64,000 nt of DNA from Lentiprolixibacter aurantiacus. GTDB taxonomy: Bacteria; Bacteroidota; Bacteroidia; Flavobacteriales; Flavobacteriaceae. Below, piece by piece: positions 46,900-55,967 of the stretch. The stretch covers positions 1-64,000 of the forward strand of contig NZ_JAPFQP010000001.1 of the NCBI RefSeq assembly GCF_026241225.1. Direction: 5' to 3'. The position numbers and the translations under genes are program-made. The notes under the pieces are model-generated. The model saw only the letters and a list, made by a program, of their open reading frames with translations, was not told the origin of the DNA and ran no database searches. Within the stretch, counting starts at the first letter, position 1, and every line of letters begins with the position of its first letter.

Positions 46900-47358
46900 A
46901 TGGTTAAAAAGATTCTCCTCCTTATTATTTCGATTTCCTTTTTTCTTTCATGTGGAGATAATGTGGACTGTTCCATGGTATCTTGTGCGGCAGGCGATAT
47001 CATCCGCCTGGAATTTGTCAGCAACGAGGAAAATGTCATAAACAATGGAACCTACACCGAAGAAAATATTACTGTTACAGGGGATATTACTGAAGATCTG
47101 GATGTGCAGGTTTTTTCCGAAACCCAGGGAGCAACAGAGGGGCTTCTGGAAATAAACAACTTTGACTGGCGGCCTGGAGAATACGCATATACCATAAGAC
47201 TTGGAAATGACTGGGAAATCGATCTGGAGGTGACCTTTTCCCTATCAGGAAACGACCCATGCTGTGGGAATCGATTGATAATTACTGATCTAAGTGCCGG
47301 TGCGTTCCAGCTGGAGCAAACAACTTTTTCAAGTTTTTACACCATCATTTTGGAATAG
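46900..47358 (+). CDS. Small lipoprotein, unknown function
   Basis: 152 residues. Signal ISISFFLSCGDN (Cys18), then NVDCSMVSCAAGDIIRLEFV, a beta-rich domain with several Cys, ending ADLSAGAFQLEQTTFSSFYT (here ITDLSAGAFQLEQ). Cys residues (four after the lipidated one, including a Cys-Cys) suggest disulfides. It follows the TPM cluster by 52 bases and converges on der. I do not recognise the family. Confidence 0.72.
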   Translation: MVKKILLLIISISFFLSCGDNVDCSMVSCAAGDIIRLEFVSNEENVINNGTYTEENITVTGDITEDLDVQVFSETQGATEGLLEINNFDWRPGEYAYTIRLGNDWEIDLEVTFSLSGNDPCCGNRLIITDLSAGAFQLEQTTFSSFYTIILE

Positions 47359-47366
47359 AACCAAGT

Positions 47367-48668
47367 CTATTTCTTCCTCATAAAGATTGTTATGGGAACC
47401 CCGGTAAAATCAAAATGCTCCCTTAGTTTATTCTCAAGAAAACGCTTGTAAGGCTCCTTTACGTACTGTGGCAGGTTGCAGAAAAAAGCAAATTGCGGAT
47501 AATGCGTAGGTAGCTGAGTAATGTATTTAATTTTTACATACTTACCCTTGATGGCCGGTGGCGGTGTACGTTCGATTACCGGCAGCATAATATCATTCAG
47601 CTTCCTCGTGGGGATGCGTTTGGAACGGTTTTTATAGACTTCAACAGCCGTTTCTATCGCCTTGTAAATGCGTTGTTTGGTAAGGGCAGAGATAAAAACT
47701 ATAGGTACATCTGTAAAGGGCTCTATGGCCTTTCGAATCTTTTGACTGTATTCTTTTACGGACTGGGTCTCCTTTTCCACGAGATCCCATTTATTGACCA
47801 GGATCACGATGCCTTTGTTGTTGCGGGCAGCCAGCCAGAAGATATTCTCCACCTGTCCGTCGAATCCACGTGTGGCATCCATAACCAGCATACATACATC
47901 ACAGTGCTCTATGGCCCGGATGGATCGCATAACCGAATAAAATTCAAGGTCTTCCTTGACCTTTCCTTTCCTGCGTATCCCTGCCGTATCCACCAGGTTG
48001 AATTCGAACCCAAAGCGATTGTAGCGGGTGTCTATACTATCCCGGGTTGTACCAGCAATATCCGTAACAATGTAGCGCTCCTCCCCAATAAGGGCGTTGA
48101 TAAAAGAGGATTTACCTGCGTTGGGCCTCCCTACTACTGCGAAACGGGGCAATTCATCTTCTTCTTCCTCCGTCTCGGGCAACACCTCAACCACGGCGTC
48201 CAGTAAATCTCCGGTCCCACTTCCATTGATGCTGGAAACGGTAAAGTAGTCGCCAAGGCCAAGGGAATAAAACTCTACGGCTTCTTCGGCCCGCTTGGCA
48301 TTGTCTACCTTATTCACTACAAGGAAGACAGGCTTTTTCACCTTGCGCAACAATTTGGCAACATCTTCATCCATACCGGTTATACCGGTTTCCACGTCCA
48401 CCATAAAAAGTATGGCATCTGCCTCGTCAATAGCCAGCTCCACCTGTTTATCTATCGCCTGCTCAAAGATATCATCGCTGCCCAATACATAACCTCCCGT
48501 GTCAATGATGGAAAACTCCTTGCCATTCCAGTCGGATTTCCCATAGTGCCTGTCGCGCGTAACGCCACTCACGGCATCCACGATTGCTTCCCGCCGCTGA
48601 ATCAGGCGGTTGAAGAAGGTGGATTTCCCAACATTGGGTCTCCCTACTATGGCGACAATTGCTCCCAT
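47367..48668 (-). CDS. der: GTPase Der (ribosome assembly)
   Basis: 433 residues. Two tandem GTPase domains: first G1 [14 protein letters not shown] (residues 8-21), G3 DTGG, G4 NKVDN; second G1 [14 protein letters not shown] (about 180), G3 [12 protein letters not shown]4 NKWDLVEK. The C-terminal KH-like domain reads [20 protein letters not shown]. Needed for 50S subunit maturation. Convergent with the lipoprotein gene, 8 bases between stops. Confidence 0.97.
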   Translation of the reverse strand: MGAIVAIVGRPNVGKSTFFNRLIQRREAIVDAVSGVTRDRHYGKSDWNGKEFSIIDTGGYVLGSDDIFEQAIDKQVELAIDEADAILFMVDVETGITGMDEDVAKLLRKVKKPVFLVVNKVDNAKRAEEAVEFYSLGLGDYFTVSSINGSGTGDLLDAVVEVLPETEEEEDELPRFAVVGRPNAGKSSFINALIGEERYIVTDIAGTTRDSIDTRYNRFGFEFNLVDTAGIRRKGKVKEDLEFYSVMRSIRAIEHCDVCMLVMDATRGFDGQVENIFWLAARNNKGIVILVNKWDLVEKETQSVKEYSQKIRKAIEPFTDVPIVFISALTKQRIYKAIETAVEVYKNRSKRIPTRKLNDIMLPVIERTPPPAIKGKYVKIKYITQLPTHYPQFAFFCNLPQYVKEPYKRFLENKLREHFDFTGVPITIFMRKK

Positions 48669-48819
48669 GGATAAAAATTAGGGGACAAAGTTAGTACTAA
48701 TGCCTCGATTAACAAGCTATTTCACAGGCATATCCCACAGGACTTCATCCATTTCTCAAGTAAGATAGATCTGAAATATCAACAGAAATCGGTATCTTTT
48801 TGGAAACAAAACCTGACCC

Positions 48820-49329
48820 ATGCCCGCTTTATCCAACGAAGTTGTACTTCGGCCGCGGTTCCAGATCAAGCTGGAATCACCCAAGGAAGAGGCCCTGCAA
48901 TGCTTTGAAGGGGAAGTAGAAAAGCCTTTTCTGGTTAAACGCCTGGACGATCATATCTTTATAAAATTCAATAAGAAAGAAGCCCATTTCTGGTCGCCAC
49001 AGCTGCATCTGGAGATCAACGATTTGGATGAAGGAGGCAGCCGCTTATACGGTCTGTTTGGTCCCAATCCCACCCTCTGGACTTTCTTTATGTTCCTGCA
49101 CTTCGGGGTGGCTACCTTTTTTATCATTTTCGGGATCTGGGCATACTCTTCAGCAGCCCTGGACCGTCCCTATGGCATACAGGTAGGAGCCATGGTGTTT
49201 ATGGTAGTACTCTGGTTTACCCTTTATGCCTTTGGTCGCGCCGGAAGGAGAAAGGGAAAACCCCAGATGAGCCAGCTTTACAGTTTTATGAACAAAAGAA
49301 TGGGAAGTATTCTTAATCAGGAATTGTAA
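48820..49329 (+). CDS. Membrane protein, unknown (conserved flavobacterial type)
   Basis: 169 residues. A cytoplasmic-looking N-terminal alpha/beta part (about 1-80) is followed by two membrane helices (FFMFLHFGVATFFIIFGIWA and VGAMVFMVVLWFTLYAFG), then a basic tail RAGRRKGKPQMSQLYSF. No motif recognised. It lies between divergent der and convergent era; its 3' end overlaps era by 13 bases. Confidence 0.72.
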   Translation: MPALSNEVVLRPRFQIKLESPKEEALQCFEGEVEKPFLVKRLDDHIFIKFNKKEAHFWSPQLHLEINDLDEGGSRLYGLFGPNPTLWTFFMFLHFGVATFFIIFGIWAYSSAALDRPYGIQVGAMVFMVVLWFTLYAFGRAGRRKGKPQMSQLYSFMNKRMGSILNQEL

Positions 49330-50204
49330 CCAAAACGTTTCAGGCGCCTTGGATCCCTGCGCCAGTCCTTGCTCACTTTCACATAGAGTTCCAGGTGCAC
49401 CTGCTTGTCGAAGAACTTTTCCAGGTCTTTACGGGCCTCTACCCCTACTTTTTTAAGTGCCGATCCCTTATGCCCAATTATAATACCTTTCTGGGAATTG
49501 CGCTCCACCATAATGACGGAACGGATGCGGATGATTTCTTCATCTTCCAGGAATTCCTCGGTATCTACTTCAACAGAATAGGGAATCTCTTTCTTGTAGT
49601 TCTGCAATATCTTTTCCCTTATGGTTTCGTTTACAAAGAATCTCTCGGGCTTGTCCGTTAGCTGGTCTTTGGGGTAATAGGCCGGGCCCTCCGGCAGGAG
49701 TTCCAGAATGCGTTCAAAGACTTCTTTGACGTTAAAATTGTTCAGGGCTGATATGAGGTGGATCTCAGCCCCCGGCAGTTGCTGCTGCCAGTACTGCACC
49801 TGATCTTCCAGCAGTTGCTGGTCTGCCTTGTCGATCTTGTTCAACAGCAGGAGCACGGGTATTTTGCTGTTTTGTATCTTTTTAAAGAAGTCCTCGTCTT
49901 TCAACGCCTTCTCCCCTATCTCCACCATGTACAGCAGAACATCGGCATCTTCAAAAGCCGATTTTACAAAATCCATCATAGCCGATTGCAATTCGTATGC
50001 CGGTTTAATAATGCCAGGGGTATCCGAAAGCACTACCTGGAAATCTTCCCCGTTCACAATGCCCAGGATACGGTGGCGGGTAGTTTGTGCCTTTGAGGTG
50101 ATGATAGAGAGCTTCTCGCCCACAAAGGCGTTCATAAGGGTAGACTTCCCAACATTGGGGTTACCGATAATATTGACAAAACCAGACTTGTGTTCTCCCA
50201 TCAC
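49317..50204 (-). CDS. era: GTPase Era
   Basis: 295 residues. G1 GNPNVGKSTLMNAF, G2 region TTRHRILG, G3 DTPGIIKP, G4 NKIDKADQ; C-terminal KH domain with VIMVERNSQKGIIIGHKGSA, the rRNA-binding GxxGxxI-type segment. Assembly factor for the 30S subunit, binding 16S rRNA 3' end. Overlaps the upstream symporter gene by 4 bases, so the two are co-translated; the 3' end overlaps the preceding gene on the other strand. Confidence 0.97.
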   Translation of the reverse strand: MMGEHKSGFVNIIGNPNVGKSTLMNAFVGEKLSIITSKAQTTRHRILGIVNGEDFQVVLSDTPGIIKPAYELQSAMMDFVKSAFEDADVLLYMVEIGEKALKDEDFFKKIQNSKIPVLLLLNKIDKADQQLLEDQVQYWQQQLPGAEIHLISALNNFNVKEVFERILELLPEGPAYYPKDQLTDKPERFFVNETIREKILQNYKKEIPYSVEVDTEEFLEDEEIIRIRSVIMVERNSQKGIIIGHKGSALKKVGVEARKDLEKFFDKQVHLELYVKVSKDWRRDPRRLKRFGYNS

Positions 50205-51556
50205 TTTTTCATTTTGGTAAAATAGGTTTTGGTGGCTGCATTTACTTTGGGTGCCAGATACAGCACTGCAATCATATTGGGGATCACCATCAGGGCATAG
50301 GACAGGTCTATCAGGTTCTTAACCAGTTCCAGGGACGCTACGGCAGCGAAGATAATCATCACCACAAAAAATACATTGTACCACTTCCCGATTTTCGCAT
50401 TGGTAAGGAAGGACAAACTCTTTACGCCATAGTAGGAATAGGTAAATAAGGTAGACAGGGCAAAGGCTGTTACGATCAGCATTAGCAGCTCATCGCCGTA
50501 ATCGAACAGGGTAATCTTAAAGGCATTTAAAGTCATTACAATACCACTGCCTTCCTGCAGATAGGCACCGCTGAGGATAATCACTACGGCAGTGAAGGTG
50601 CAGACCAGGATGGTATCAATAAAAGGGCCCAGCATAGCCACCAGGCCTTCCCTGATGGGTTCGTCGTTTTTGGACTGGCCGTGGTACATGGGCGCACTTC
50701 CCAGTCCGGCCTCATTGGAAAACATGGCACGCCGTATCCCGATGATAACCAGTCCCCAGAAACCACCGGTGACCACAGTCTTGAAATTCCAGGCTTCGGT
50801 TATGATCATCTTCAGGGAAGGAATCACCTTTTCCACATTCATGGCCATAACTACAATTACAGCAACCAGGTAAATCAGAACCATAAAGGGTACAATAGCC
50901 GATGCCACCCTGGCGATTTTGGTGAGTCCGCCAAAAATAACGAAGGAAGTAATTACGGCCAGAACAATACCTATGCCCAGTTTCCAGTTAATCTCAGAAG
51001 TTTCCAATATGGTTTCTGCAGGTTGCACCACGCTCATAAATGTTTCGGTAAATTGGTTGGCCGTAAAAACACCCAGGAAGCCCACCAGTCCACAAACACT
51101 GAAGAATATCGCTAGTGGTTTCCCAAATTTTCCCATGCCCCGTGTGAGGTAGAACATGGGGCCTCCCTGCAGCTTCCCTTCTGAGTCCTCTGCCCGGAAC
51201 ATAATGGCCAGGCTACAGGAGTAGAACTTGATGCACATCCCGATCAGGGCTGTCATCCAGATCCAGAATACCACTCCGGGTCCTCCGTCATGGATGGCAA
51301 TGGCCACCCCGGAAATGTTGCCCAGGCCCACAGTAGCCGCCACAGCGGCCGACAGCGCCTGGAAGGAACTCACTTCGCCCTTGGCGTTCTTATCATCGTA
51401 TTTGCCGGCTGTGATGGCTATGGCATGGCCAAAGAAACGGTAGGGCAGAAAACGGGAATAGAACACCAGGAAAAGCCCGCCTCCGATAAGGAGGATAAAC
51501 ATGGGCCATTCGGTGAGCGGAATAAGGTCTGACAGGAAGTTGTTCAGGGTTTCCAT
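50201..51556 (-). CDS. Alanine/glycine:cation symporter (AGCS family)
   Basis: 451 residues, about ten to eleven membrane helices. Signatures: SSFQALSAAVAATVGLGNIS near the start, GVAIAIHDGGPGVVFWIWMT, RAEDSEGKLQGGPMFYLTRG, and the AGCS motif FSNEAGLGSAPMYHG (about 285). The family imports alanine or glycine with Na+ or H+. Gene overlaps era by 4 bases. The unrelated coupling to a GTPase suggests co-expression only by chance of gene order. Confidence 0.95.
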   Translation of the reverse strand: METLNNFLSDLIPLTEWPMFILLIGGGLFLVFYSRFLPYRFFGHAIAITAGKYDDKNAKGEVSSFQALSAAVAATVGLGNISGVAIAIHDGGPGVVFWIWMTALIGMCIKFYSCSLAIMFRAEDSEGKLQGGPMFYLTRGMGKFGKPLAIFFSVCGLVGFLGVFTANQFTETFMSVVQPAETILETSEINWKLGIGIVLAVITSFVIFGGLTKIARVASAIVPFMVLIYLVAVIVVMAMNVEKVIPSLKMIITEAWNFKTVVTGGFWGLVIIGIRRAMFSNEAGLGSAPMYHGQSKNDEPIREGLVAMLGPFIDTILVCTFTAVVIILSGAYLQEGSGIVMTLNAFKITLFDYGDELLMLIVTAFALSTLFTYSYYGVKSLSFLTNAKIGKWYNVFFVVMIIFAAVASLELVKNLIDLSYALMVIPNMIAVLYLAPKVNAATKTYFTKMKK

Positions 51557-51634
51557 AGGCGGTTGTCAGTTGCCGAAGTTAGGGATTTTCTGAATTCCGT
51601 TTGTTCCCTGAAAGATATAATTCCAACAGCTGAA

Positions 51635-51666
51635 TTTGAATAAACCAATAAACCGTTGTATATTTG
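51635..51666 (+). promoter_or_regulatory. Promoter of initiator tRNA-Met
   Basis: TTTG at 51635-51638, exactly 20 bases, then TATATTTG at 51659-51666. This is a complete match to the Bacteroidetes primary-sigma consensus TTTG-N19-21-TAnnTTTG. It lies 60 bases upstream of the tRNA. Confidence 0.92.
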
Positions 51667-51726
51667 CCCTCCTGTGCACCGATATAGATCGGCGCTTCGG
51701 AGGGCAACGCCCTTAAAAAGAGACAT

Positions 51727-51799
<73 letters not shown>

Positions 51800-51803
51800 C
51801 AAA

Positions 51804-51840
51804 GAAAGCCATCAACGAAAGTTGGTGGCTTTTTCTTTGG
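51804..51840 (+). terminator. Terminator downstream of initiator tRNA
   Basis: Stem AAAGCCATCAAC / GTTGGTGGCTTT (one wobble) with a GAAA tetraloop and T run, starting 5 bases past the tRNA. Confidence 0.85.
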
Positions 51841-51921
51841 GAAAAAGCCAAGTTAACTTGAGCTTTTGAACGAAGGAAAAGACGAAACCTCGCAACAGCG
51901 AGGTTGATGGCTTTATTTGTA

Positions 51922-51973
51922 AAGCCTCCCTTTAGGCCGATTTATCCGCAAGGCGGGTAAATCAATCCAGTCC
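51922..51973. repeat. 52-base direct repeat, copy A
   Basis: Starts AAGCC, contains GGCCGATTTATCCGC and its inverted partner, ends AATCAATCCAGTCC. It matches copy B at 52328-52379 at 47 of 52 positions counted by eye, offset 406 bases. The AATCAATCCAGT core recurs with changes at 52160 and 55714. Confidence 0.85.
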
Positions 51974-51987
51974 ATTCTTCATAACAA

Positions 51988-52030
51988 ATGGCTTCCTTTG
52001 CTAAGCTACCCTCCCGATAGCTATCGGGAG
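51988..52030. repeat. GGCTT-CTTTG / CCCGATAGCTATCGGG module, copy 1
   Basis: ATGGCTTCCTTTGCTAAGCT followed by a perfect 20-base palindrome at 52011-52030. The same order recurs at 55621-55690. Confidence 0.6.
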
Positions 52031-52327
52031 GCCCTTTTCCGATTCACCGTAGTCACAACGGAGGTGGAGAGGAAAGAATCAAGTTTTTTCTAGATATGGC
52101 AAGGCCATGACGGCTTGGTTAGATAGCTATCCCCAAGGCCCATTTCATGCGTTCGCATGAAATGAATCCAGTTTTGCTTTGGTTTTGCGGACAAATGAAA
52201 AGATCAGATTGCGGAGCAATTGGGAGCTTATTTGGGCTGCTATCATTCGGCTCTTTTCCACAGCAAAGCTGTGGGGGGAATAAAAAAACCGAATCAAATG
52301 TGATGCATTTGTTGGTTTTACTTTGTT

Positions 52328-52379
52328 AAGCCACCTTTTCGGCCGATTTACCCGCATGGCGGGTAAATCAATCCAGTCC
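52328..52379. repeat. 52-base direct repeat, copy B
   Basis: Same module as 51922-51973; here the inner stem GATTTACCCGC / GCGGGTAAATC is a perfect 11-base-pair hairpin with loop ATG. The next gene begins 120 bases downstream, with a palindrome between. Confidence 0.85.
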
Positions 52380-52397
52380 CTCTAATTTAGATGCACT

Positions 52398-52428
52398 GAA
52401 CGCGCGGATTTCAAATCCGAGCGTTCTG
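52398..52428. repeat. Palindromic element, copy 1
   Basis: Palindrome with core CGGATTTCAAATCCG and outer arms GAACGC / GCGTTC (one mismatched pair), 31 bases. Located 71 bases before the gene at 52500. Same element as 53237-53266, 55968-55998 and 58468-58498. Confidence 0.85.
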
Positions 52429-52499
52429 TAGTTTTTGGAAATACCTATATCACATCACTTTATTCCTCTATCTTTAGAAAACCAACCAAAAATCATGAA

Positions 52500-53210
52500 A
52501 TGAAAACTACTAAACTGTTTCCAAAAACTCATTTATGGCTTGTGATACCTTTTATAATTATAATAACAAGCTTTTATCCAAGCTATTGGACTAAATTCTT
52601 TTCGGTTCCTTTTAGATTTCATGTTCATGGTCTTACAGCTACTTGTTGGTATATATTGGTTATAATTCAACCATACTTATATCAAAGGAATAACCTTCGA
52701 TTACATCGCAGATTAGGTTTGGCCGGTTTGTTCCTGGCAGGAGGCGTAATCTTTTCAGCTTTACAATTACTTCCTTTTATATTGTCGAACCCCAATATAC
52801 CTCCCAATATTGTAAATGGCATCATTTATTTGGACATTGTAGCACTTGGTGGATTTGTCATATCTGTTTATTTGGGGATTCGAAATGTAAAAAATACGAG
52901 AGTTCATGGGAGGTGGATGATTGCAACTGTATTTTGGTCCTTACTTCCTGCACTAGTTCGATTTTTAAACTTTCCTGTGGGAGAAATCATAGACTTGAAC
53001 ATGAGCTTTACAGGCTTAGTATATGTAACAAATACACTAGTCTTTCTTGCCGCTGGAGTGATTATGCTGGATGATTACCGTAAGGAAAAAGTGGTCTATA
53101 AAAGTTTTAGTTTTATTGCTATTGTAATGGTTATCGTGACCTTAACCTATTCGTATGTGGCTGAATCATCCTTTTGGGGTAATCTATTAAGAGAAATGAT
53201 AAAGATTTGA
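52500..53210 (+). CDS. Multi-helix membrane protein, DUF2306-like (paralogue 1)
   Basis: 236 residues with about six to seven membrane helices. Conserved His: FHVHGLTATCWYIL (helix 2), LHRRLGLAGL (after helix 3) and RVHGRWMIATVF (helix 5-6). The LHR.LG and H.RWM pattern resembles DUF2306-type membrane proteins, in which His could bind heme; this is inference from pattern. It is a distant paralogue of the protein at 53647-54378 (same motifs THIHG, MHRFWG, WHKRFM). A palindrome lies on each side (52398-52428 and 53237-53266). Confidence 0.75.
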   Translation: MKTTKLFPKTHLWLVIPFIIIITSFYPSYWTKFFSVPFRFHVHGLTATCWYILVIIQPYLYQRNNLRLHRRLGLAGLFLAGGVIFSALQLLPFILSNPNIPPNIVNGIIYLDIVALGGFVISVYLGIRNVKNTRVHGRWMIATVFWSLLPALVRFLNFPVGEIIDLNMSFTGLVYVTNTLVFLAAGVIMLDDYRKEKVVYKSFSFIAIVMVIVTLTYSYVAESSFWGNLLREMIKI

Positions 53211-53236
53211 TCCTTCTCAATGAAAATAAGATAAAA

Positions 53237-53266
53237 AGAACGCTCGGATTTGAAATCCAAGCGTTC
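53237..53266. repeat. Palindromic element, copy 2
   Basis: AGAACGCTCGGATTTGAAAT and its inverse, ending AAGCGTTCT, 30 bases with one mismatched pair. It lies 27 bases after the gene at 52500-53210 and could also act as a terminator (T-rich sequence follows). Confidence 0.88.
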
Positions 53267-53275
53267 TCTCTTTAT

Positions 53276-53406
53276 ATACCCATATGCTAGCTGGTTTCAG
53301 CATGGGCCCCTATCTTTAATATTGGGGCTTCAGGGCCTCACCCCAAATGTATTTCTGATGAATTATTCAAGCAGTTAAAGAAGCAGCCCTGTTAAAGTGG
53401 AAATCA
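53276..53406. repeat. About 130-base dispersed repeat, copy 1
   Basis: Clearly related to 55814-55942: shared blocks include CCATATGC, TGGTTTCAG, a TATCTT segment, GGGGCTTC, AATTA.TCAAGCA and AGCCCTGTT. Divergent copies by eye, so old. Not coding on either strand as far as I see. Confidence 0.75.
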
Positions 53407-53646
53407 ATTCAGTCATTTCAAATATTTTCAAAGCCATTACTACCTAACTGCATAGCTCCAGGCCGTGTTGGCATTGTGTATGGAAACAATTTTGAAATAT
53501 CAAACAGACAGCCTTTAAATCTGCTTCACTCAATAAAAAACATATCCTGGATATAGCACAATTTTTGTATTTTAATTGGGGTCACTGGACTCGACTCATG
53601 AAATTCTTCTAACTTTTCAAAAGAGGAACAAAATGCTTAATTAGAA

Positions 53647-54378
53647 ATGATAACATCTATAAAACAAGTTCGATTTTATCCAACAATAGCATTATTGCTG
53701 CTTATTGTCAACATTATTGGATTTGGACCCACTTATTTTTTTAAACCCGTTATCGAATCCCCTGAACTGCCTTTCCGGACCCATATACACGGTATTATTT
53801 TTACATGTTGGCTTGTCTTATTTGCATTACAAGCTTTCTTAGTCAGAAATAGAAACATTAAAATGCACCGTTTTTGGGGAAGGGTTGGAGGATTTCTGGC
53901 CCTTGCAATGATCCTGTCTGCATTACAAATTCTTTATTACCGTGCACTGGAATTTGATGGCTCGCAGGCTTCACTTCAAAATACAGCCCTTGTTGTTTGT
54001 GGTAATATTGTATTGCTAATGCTGTTTGCATTGAATGTTGGGCTTGGCATTCAATTTCGAAGGAATCCGGCCTGGCACAAACGCTTTATGCTCCTGGCCT
54101 GCATTGCCATGATGCCACAATCTTTAGGACGCATCGGTAAAATGCCTGTCAATCCTTTAATTAACGGGTTGCCTAACGAAGTATTCTTTGGCCTGGGCGG
54201 AATGCTCTTATTGATTATAATTTTATGGACTCATGATTTGTTCCGGACAAGGAAAATTCATCCAGTTTCCGGTATTGGAGGACCTGTAATATTGGTTGCG
54301 ATTATTCTGGCGGCAGTTGTATTACCGAAATCCGAATTTATTTGGGATATCATTATTTGGTTAAATAAGTTGGCTTAG
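53647..54378 (+). CDS. Multi-helix membrane protein, DUF2306-like (paralogue 2)
   Basis: 243 residues, about six to seven membrane helices. Motifs parallel the neighbour at 52500: FRTHIHGIIFTCWLVL, MHRFWGRVGGF, and AWHKRFMLLACIA, then RIGKMPVNP. So an ancient tandem duplication is likely; sequences now differ considerably. A respiratory or redox role is possible because of the conserved His. A repeat-bearing gap of 436 bases separates the two. Confidence 0.75.
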   Translation: MITSIKQVRFYPTIALLLLIVNIIGFGPTYFFKPVIESPELPFRTHIHGIIFTCWLVLFALQAFLVRNRNIKMHRFWGRVGGFLALAMILSALQILYYRALEFDGSQASLQNTALVVCGNIVLLMLFALNVGLGIQFRRNPAWHKRFMLLACIAMMPQSLGRIGKMPVNPLINGLPNEVFFGLGGMLLLIIILWTHDLFRTRKIHPVSGIGGPVILVAIILAAVVLPKSEFIWDIIIWLNKLA

Positions 54379-54766
54379 AAGTCTAAAATTATCCTTTACA
54401 AAACCCTTCGACTCAATAAGTAAGGGATGCTGCCAAAAAACAACTTCATAAGGACCAATTTGGAAGGGGGGTATCTATAGGAGGTGTAACAGACTCAATT
54501 TTGGATTTGCCAGATCTTTAGTTTTTCCCTAAAAGGGTAATTCGCCTGTATATTAGACGTTATCACATCCTTTTTTATCCTCAAACACTACTCAGGATTA
54601 CCCCTATCGGGGTGAAACGCACCGCTTCTTCCAAAAAAGATCCGAGTTTATTTTCTCTATATTCCAGGTTATCGGATAAACGCTAACTTTAAGTCCATAA
54701 AACGTCTGTGCCTGATCACCTCTTCGAAGAGGCACTGAAGTAGAAACTCTGACCAACCATTAACCA
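54379..54766. other. Intergenic region
   Basis: About 390 bases. No gene supported. One short hairpin ACCCC-TATC-GGGGT at 54599-54612. A -7-like TAACTTTA lies at 54684-54691; the string TAACTTTAAGTCCA differs in one base from one before the gene at 56072. Confidence 0.55.
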
Positions 54767-55534
54767 ATGATAAAATTCTTTAGAAAAATCCGTCAAAAAT
54801 TGCTTTCAGAAGGTGAAACGGGAAAGTATTTTAAGTACGCCCTGGGCGAAATTATATTAGTTGTTATTGGCATTTTAATTGCCTTACAGATCAATAATTG
54901 GAATGAAGAAAGAAAAGCAGGCATAGCAGAAGATAAAGCATTGATAGCACTGAAAAATGAATTTGAAGATAACATCCAACGGTTTAAACTTATATGTGAA
55001 GCCCGCAAAAATGCTGAAACAGGACTCAGAGCCTATTATGAGCTTATCTCAAACGACACTGTCCCTCTAGAAACAAAAGCTGAAGCACGGCGAAGAGCGG
55101 GTTTTGGAGGGAGATGGTCCGTTCAAAATACGGTACTGAACGGCCTTGTAAATTCTGGTGCAATTGAAAACATTAAAAACGACTCTCTAAAAACACTGTT
55201 AACCAGGTGGCCTACCCTGCTGAATATATGGAATGATGAGGAAGAACGATGGAGAAACTTGAGGGCAAAACTAAGCGACTATTTAATGCCCAGGCTTAGA
55301 ACATCAGTCCCCAGATCTTCTGATGGATCATGGAAGTATTTCCCAAACAACACAGAAAGTGAATTGGATAGCCAGATGTATTCCTTTGTAAATGAGCTGG
55401 AATACCAAAACTATATTGCAAAGGATATCTCCCATTTACATACGCTATCCTTGAACTGTACCAGGATTTTTGAGGATTACAATAAAATAATGAGGCATCT
55501 GAATATTGAAATCAACTCCAAAAAGATAAATTAA
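54767..55534 (+). CDS. DUF6090 family membrane protein
   Basis: 255 residues. The N-terminus MIKFFRKIRQKLLSEGETGK then KYFKYALGEIILVVIGILIA and LQINNWNEERK is the diagnostic flavobacterial DUF6090 start, with one membrane helix at about 28-46. The rest is a helical, charged extracytoplasmic domain. These proteins often come in clusters in Flavobacteriia; only one is seen here. Function unknown. Confidence 0.93.
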   Translation: MIKFFRKIRQKLLSEGETGKYFKYALGEIILVVIGILIALQINNWNEERKAGIAEDKALIALKNEFEDNIQRFKLICEARKNAETGLRAYYELISNDTVPLETKAEARRRAGFGGRWSVQNTVLNGLVNSGAIENIKNDSLKTLLTRWPTLLNIWNDEEERWRNLRAKLSDYLMPRLRTSVPRSSDGSWKYFPNNTESELDSQMYSFVNELEYQNYIAKDISHLHTLSLNCTRIFEDYNKIMRHLNIEINSKKIN

Positions 55535-55620
55535 AGGATTTTGAAAGTAAAGCTGAATTACAAAAGGTAATGTAATCGAAACCGCATTGGATAAAGGCCC
55601 CTATCCTGACCTGGATTCTG

Positions 55621-55690
55621 ATGGCTTTCTTTGTTTAGCTAACCCACCCGATCCCGATAACTATCGGGACTATCGGGACTATCGTGAAGC
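55621..55690. repeat. GGCTT-CTTTG / ATCGGG module, copy 2
   Basis: ATGGCTTTCTTTGTTTAGCT followed by CCCGATAACTATCGGG and tandem GACTATCGG units. Parallel to 51988-52030. A CAATCCAGT string follows at about 55716. Confidence 0.6.
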
Positions 55691-55813
55691 CGATGTCCCT
55701 ATTCATTGGGGAAACCAATCCAGTACTGTATTCATTTAAATGCCAAATCCTAGGTCTTGGACAAATTACTAACCTTCTAAGTTTAGATCCCGTTTACTGC
55801 GAAATACACGTTT

Positions 55814-55942
55814 TTACCCCATATGCCAGGTGGTTTCAGTATGGACCGTTATCTTGAAGACGGGGAAATTGGGGCTTCCCCTAACACATTTCCCTTTAAT
55901 TAATCAAGCAACTGAAGAAGCCCTGTTGAGGCAGAAATCAAA
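55814..55942. repeat. About 130-base dispersed repeat, copy 2
   Basis: Partner of 53276-53406. Same block order, with a palindrome just downstream (copy 1 has it upstream). Confidence 0.75.
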
Positions 55943-55967
55943 GCGTTCCTTTATTTAGAACGTCAAC

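Larger units (their letters stand above)
51841..52397. repeat. Hairpin-rich noncoding region downstream of initiator tRNA
   Basis: About 550 bases without a credible gene. Inverted repeats: 51886-51905 (AACCTCGC stem), 51939-51963, 52011-52030 (perfect 20-base palindrome), 52141-52164 (11-base-pair stem, 2-base loop), 52258-52274 (CCACAGC stem), 52345-52369 (11-base-pair stem). Two direct repeats of 52 bases, 51922-51973 and 52328-52379, differ at 5 positions and bracket about 355 bases. A short antisense frame at 52145-52357 has no family features. Confidence 0.7.
53211..53646. other. Intergenic region with palindrome and a long repeat
   Basis: About 435 bases, no gene. It contains the palindrome at 53237-53266 and repeat copy 1 (53276-53406). 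The rest (53407-53646) shows no structure I recognise. Confidence 0.7.

Noticed and set aside
52145-52357. A 70-residue minus-strand open frame in the hairpin region after the tRNA
   Set aside because: It runs through inverted repeats, has no family features and is basic low-information sequence; more likely chance.
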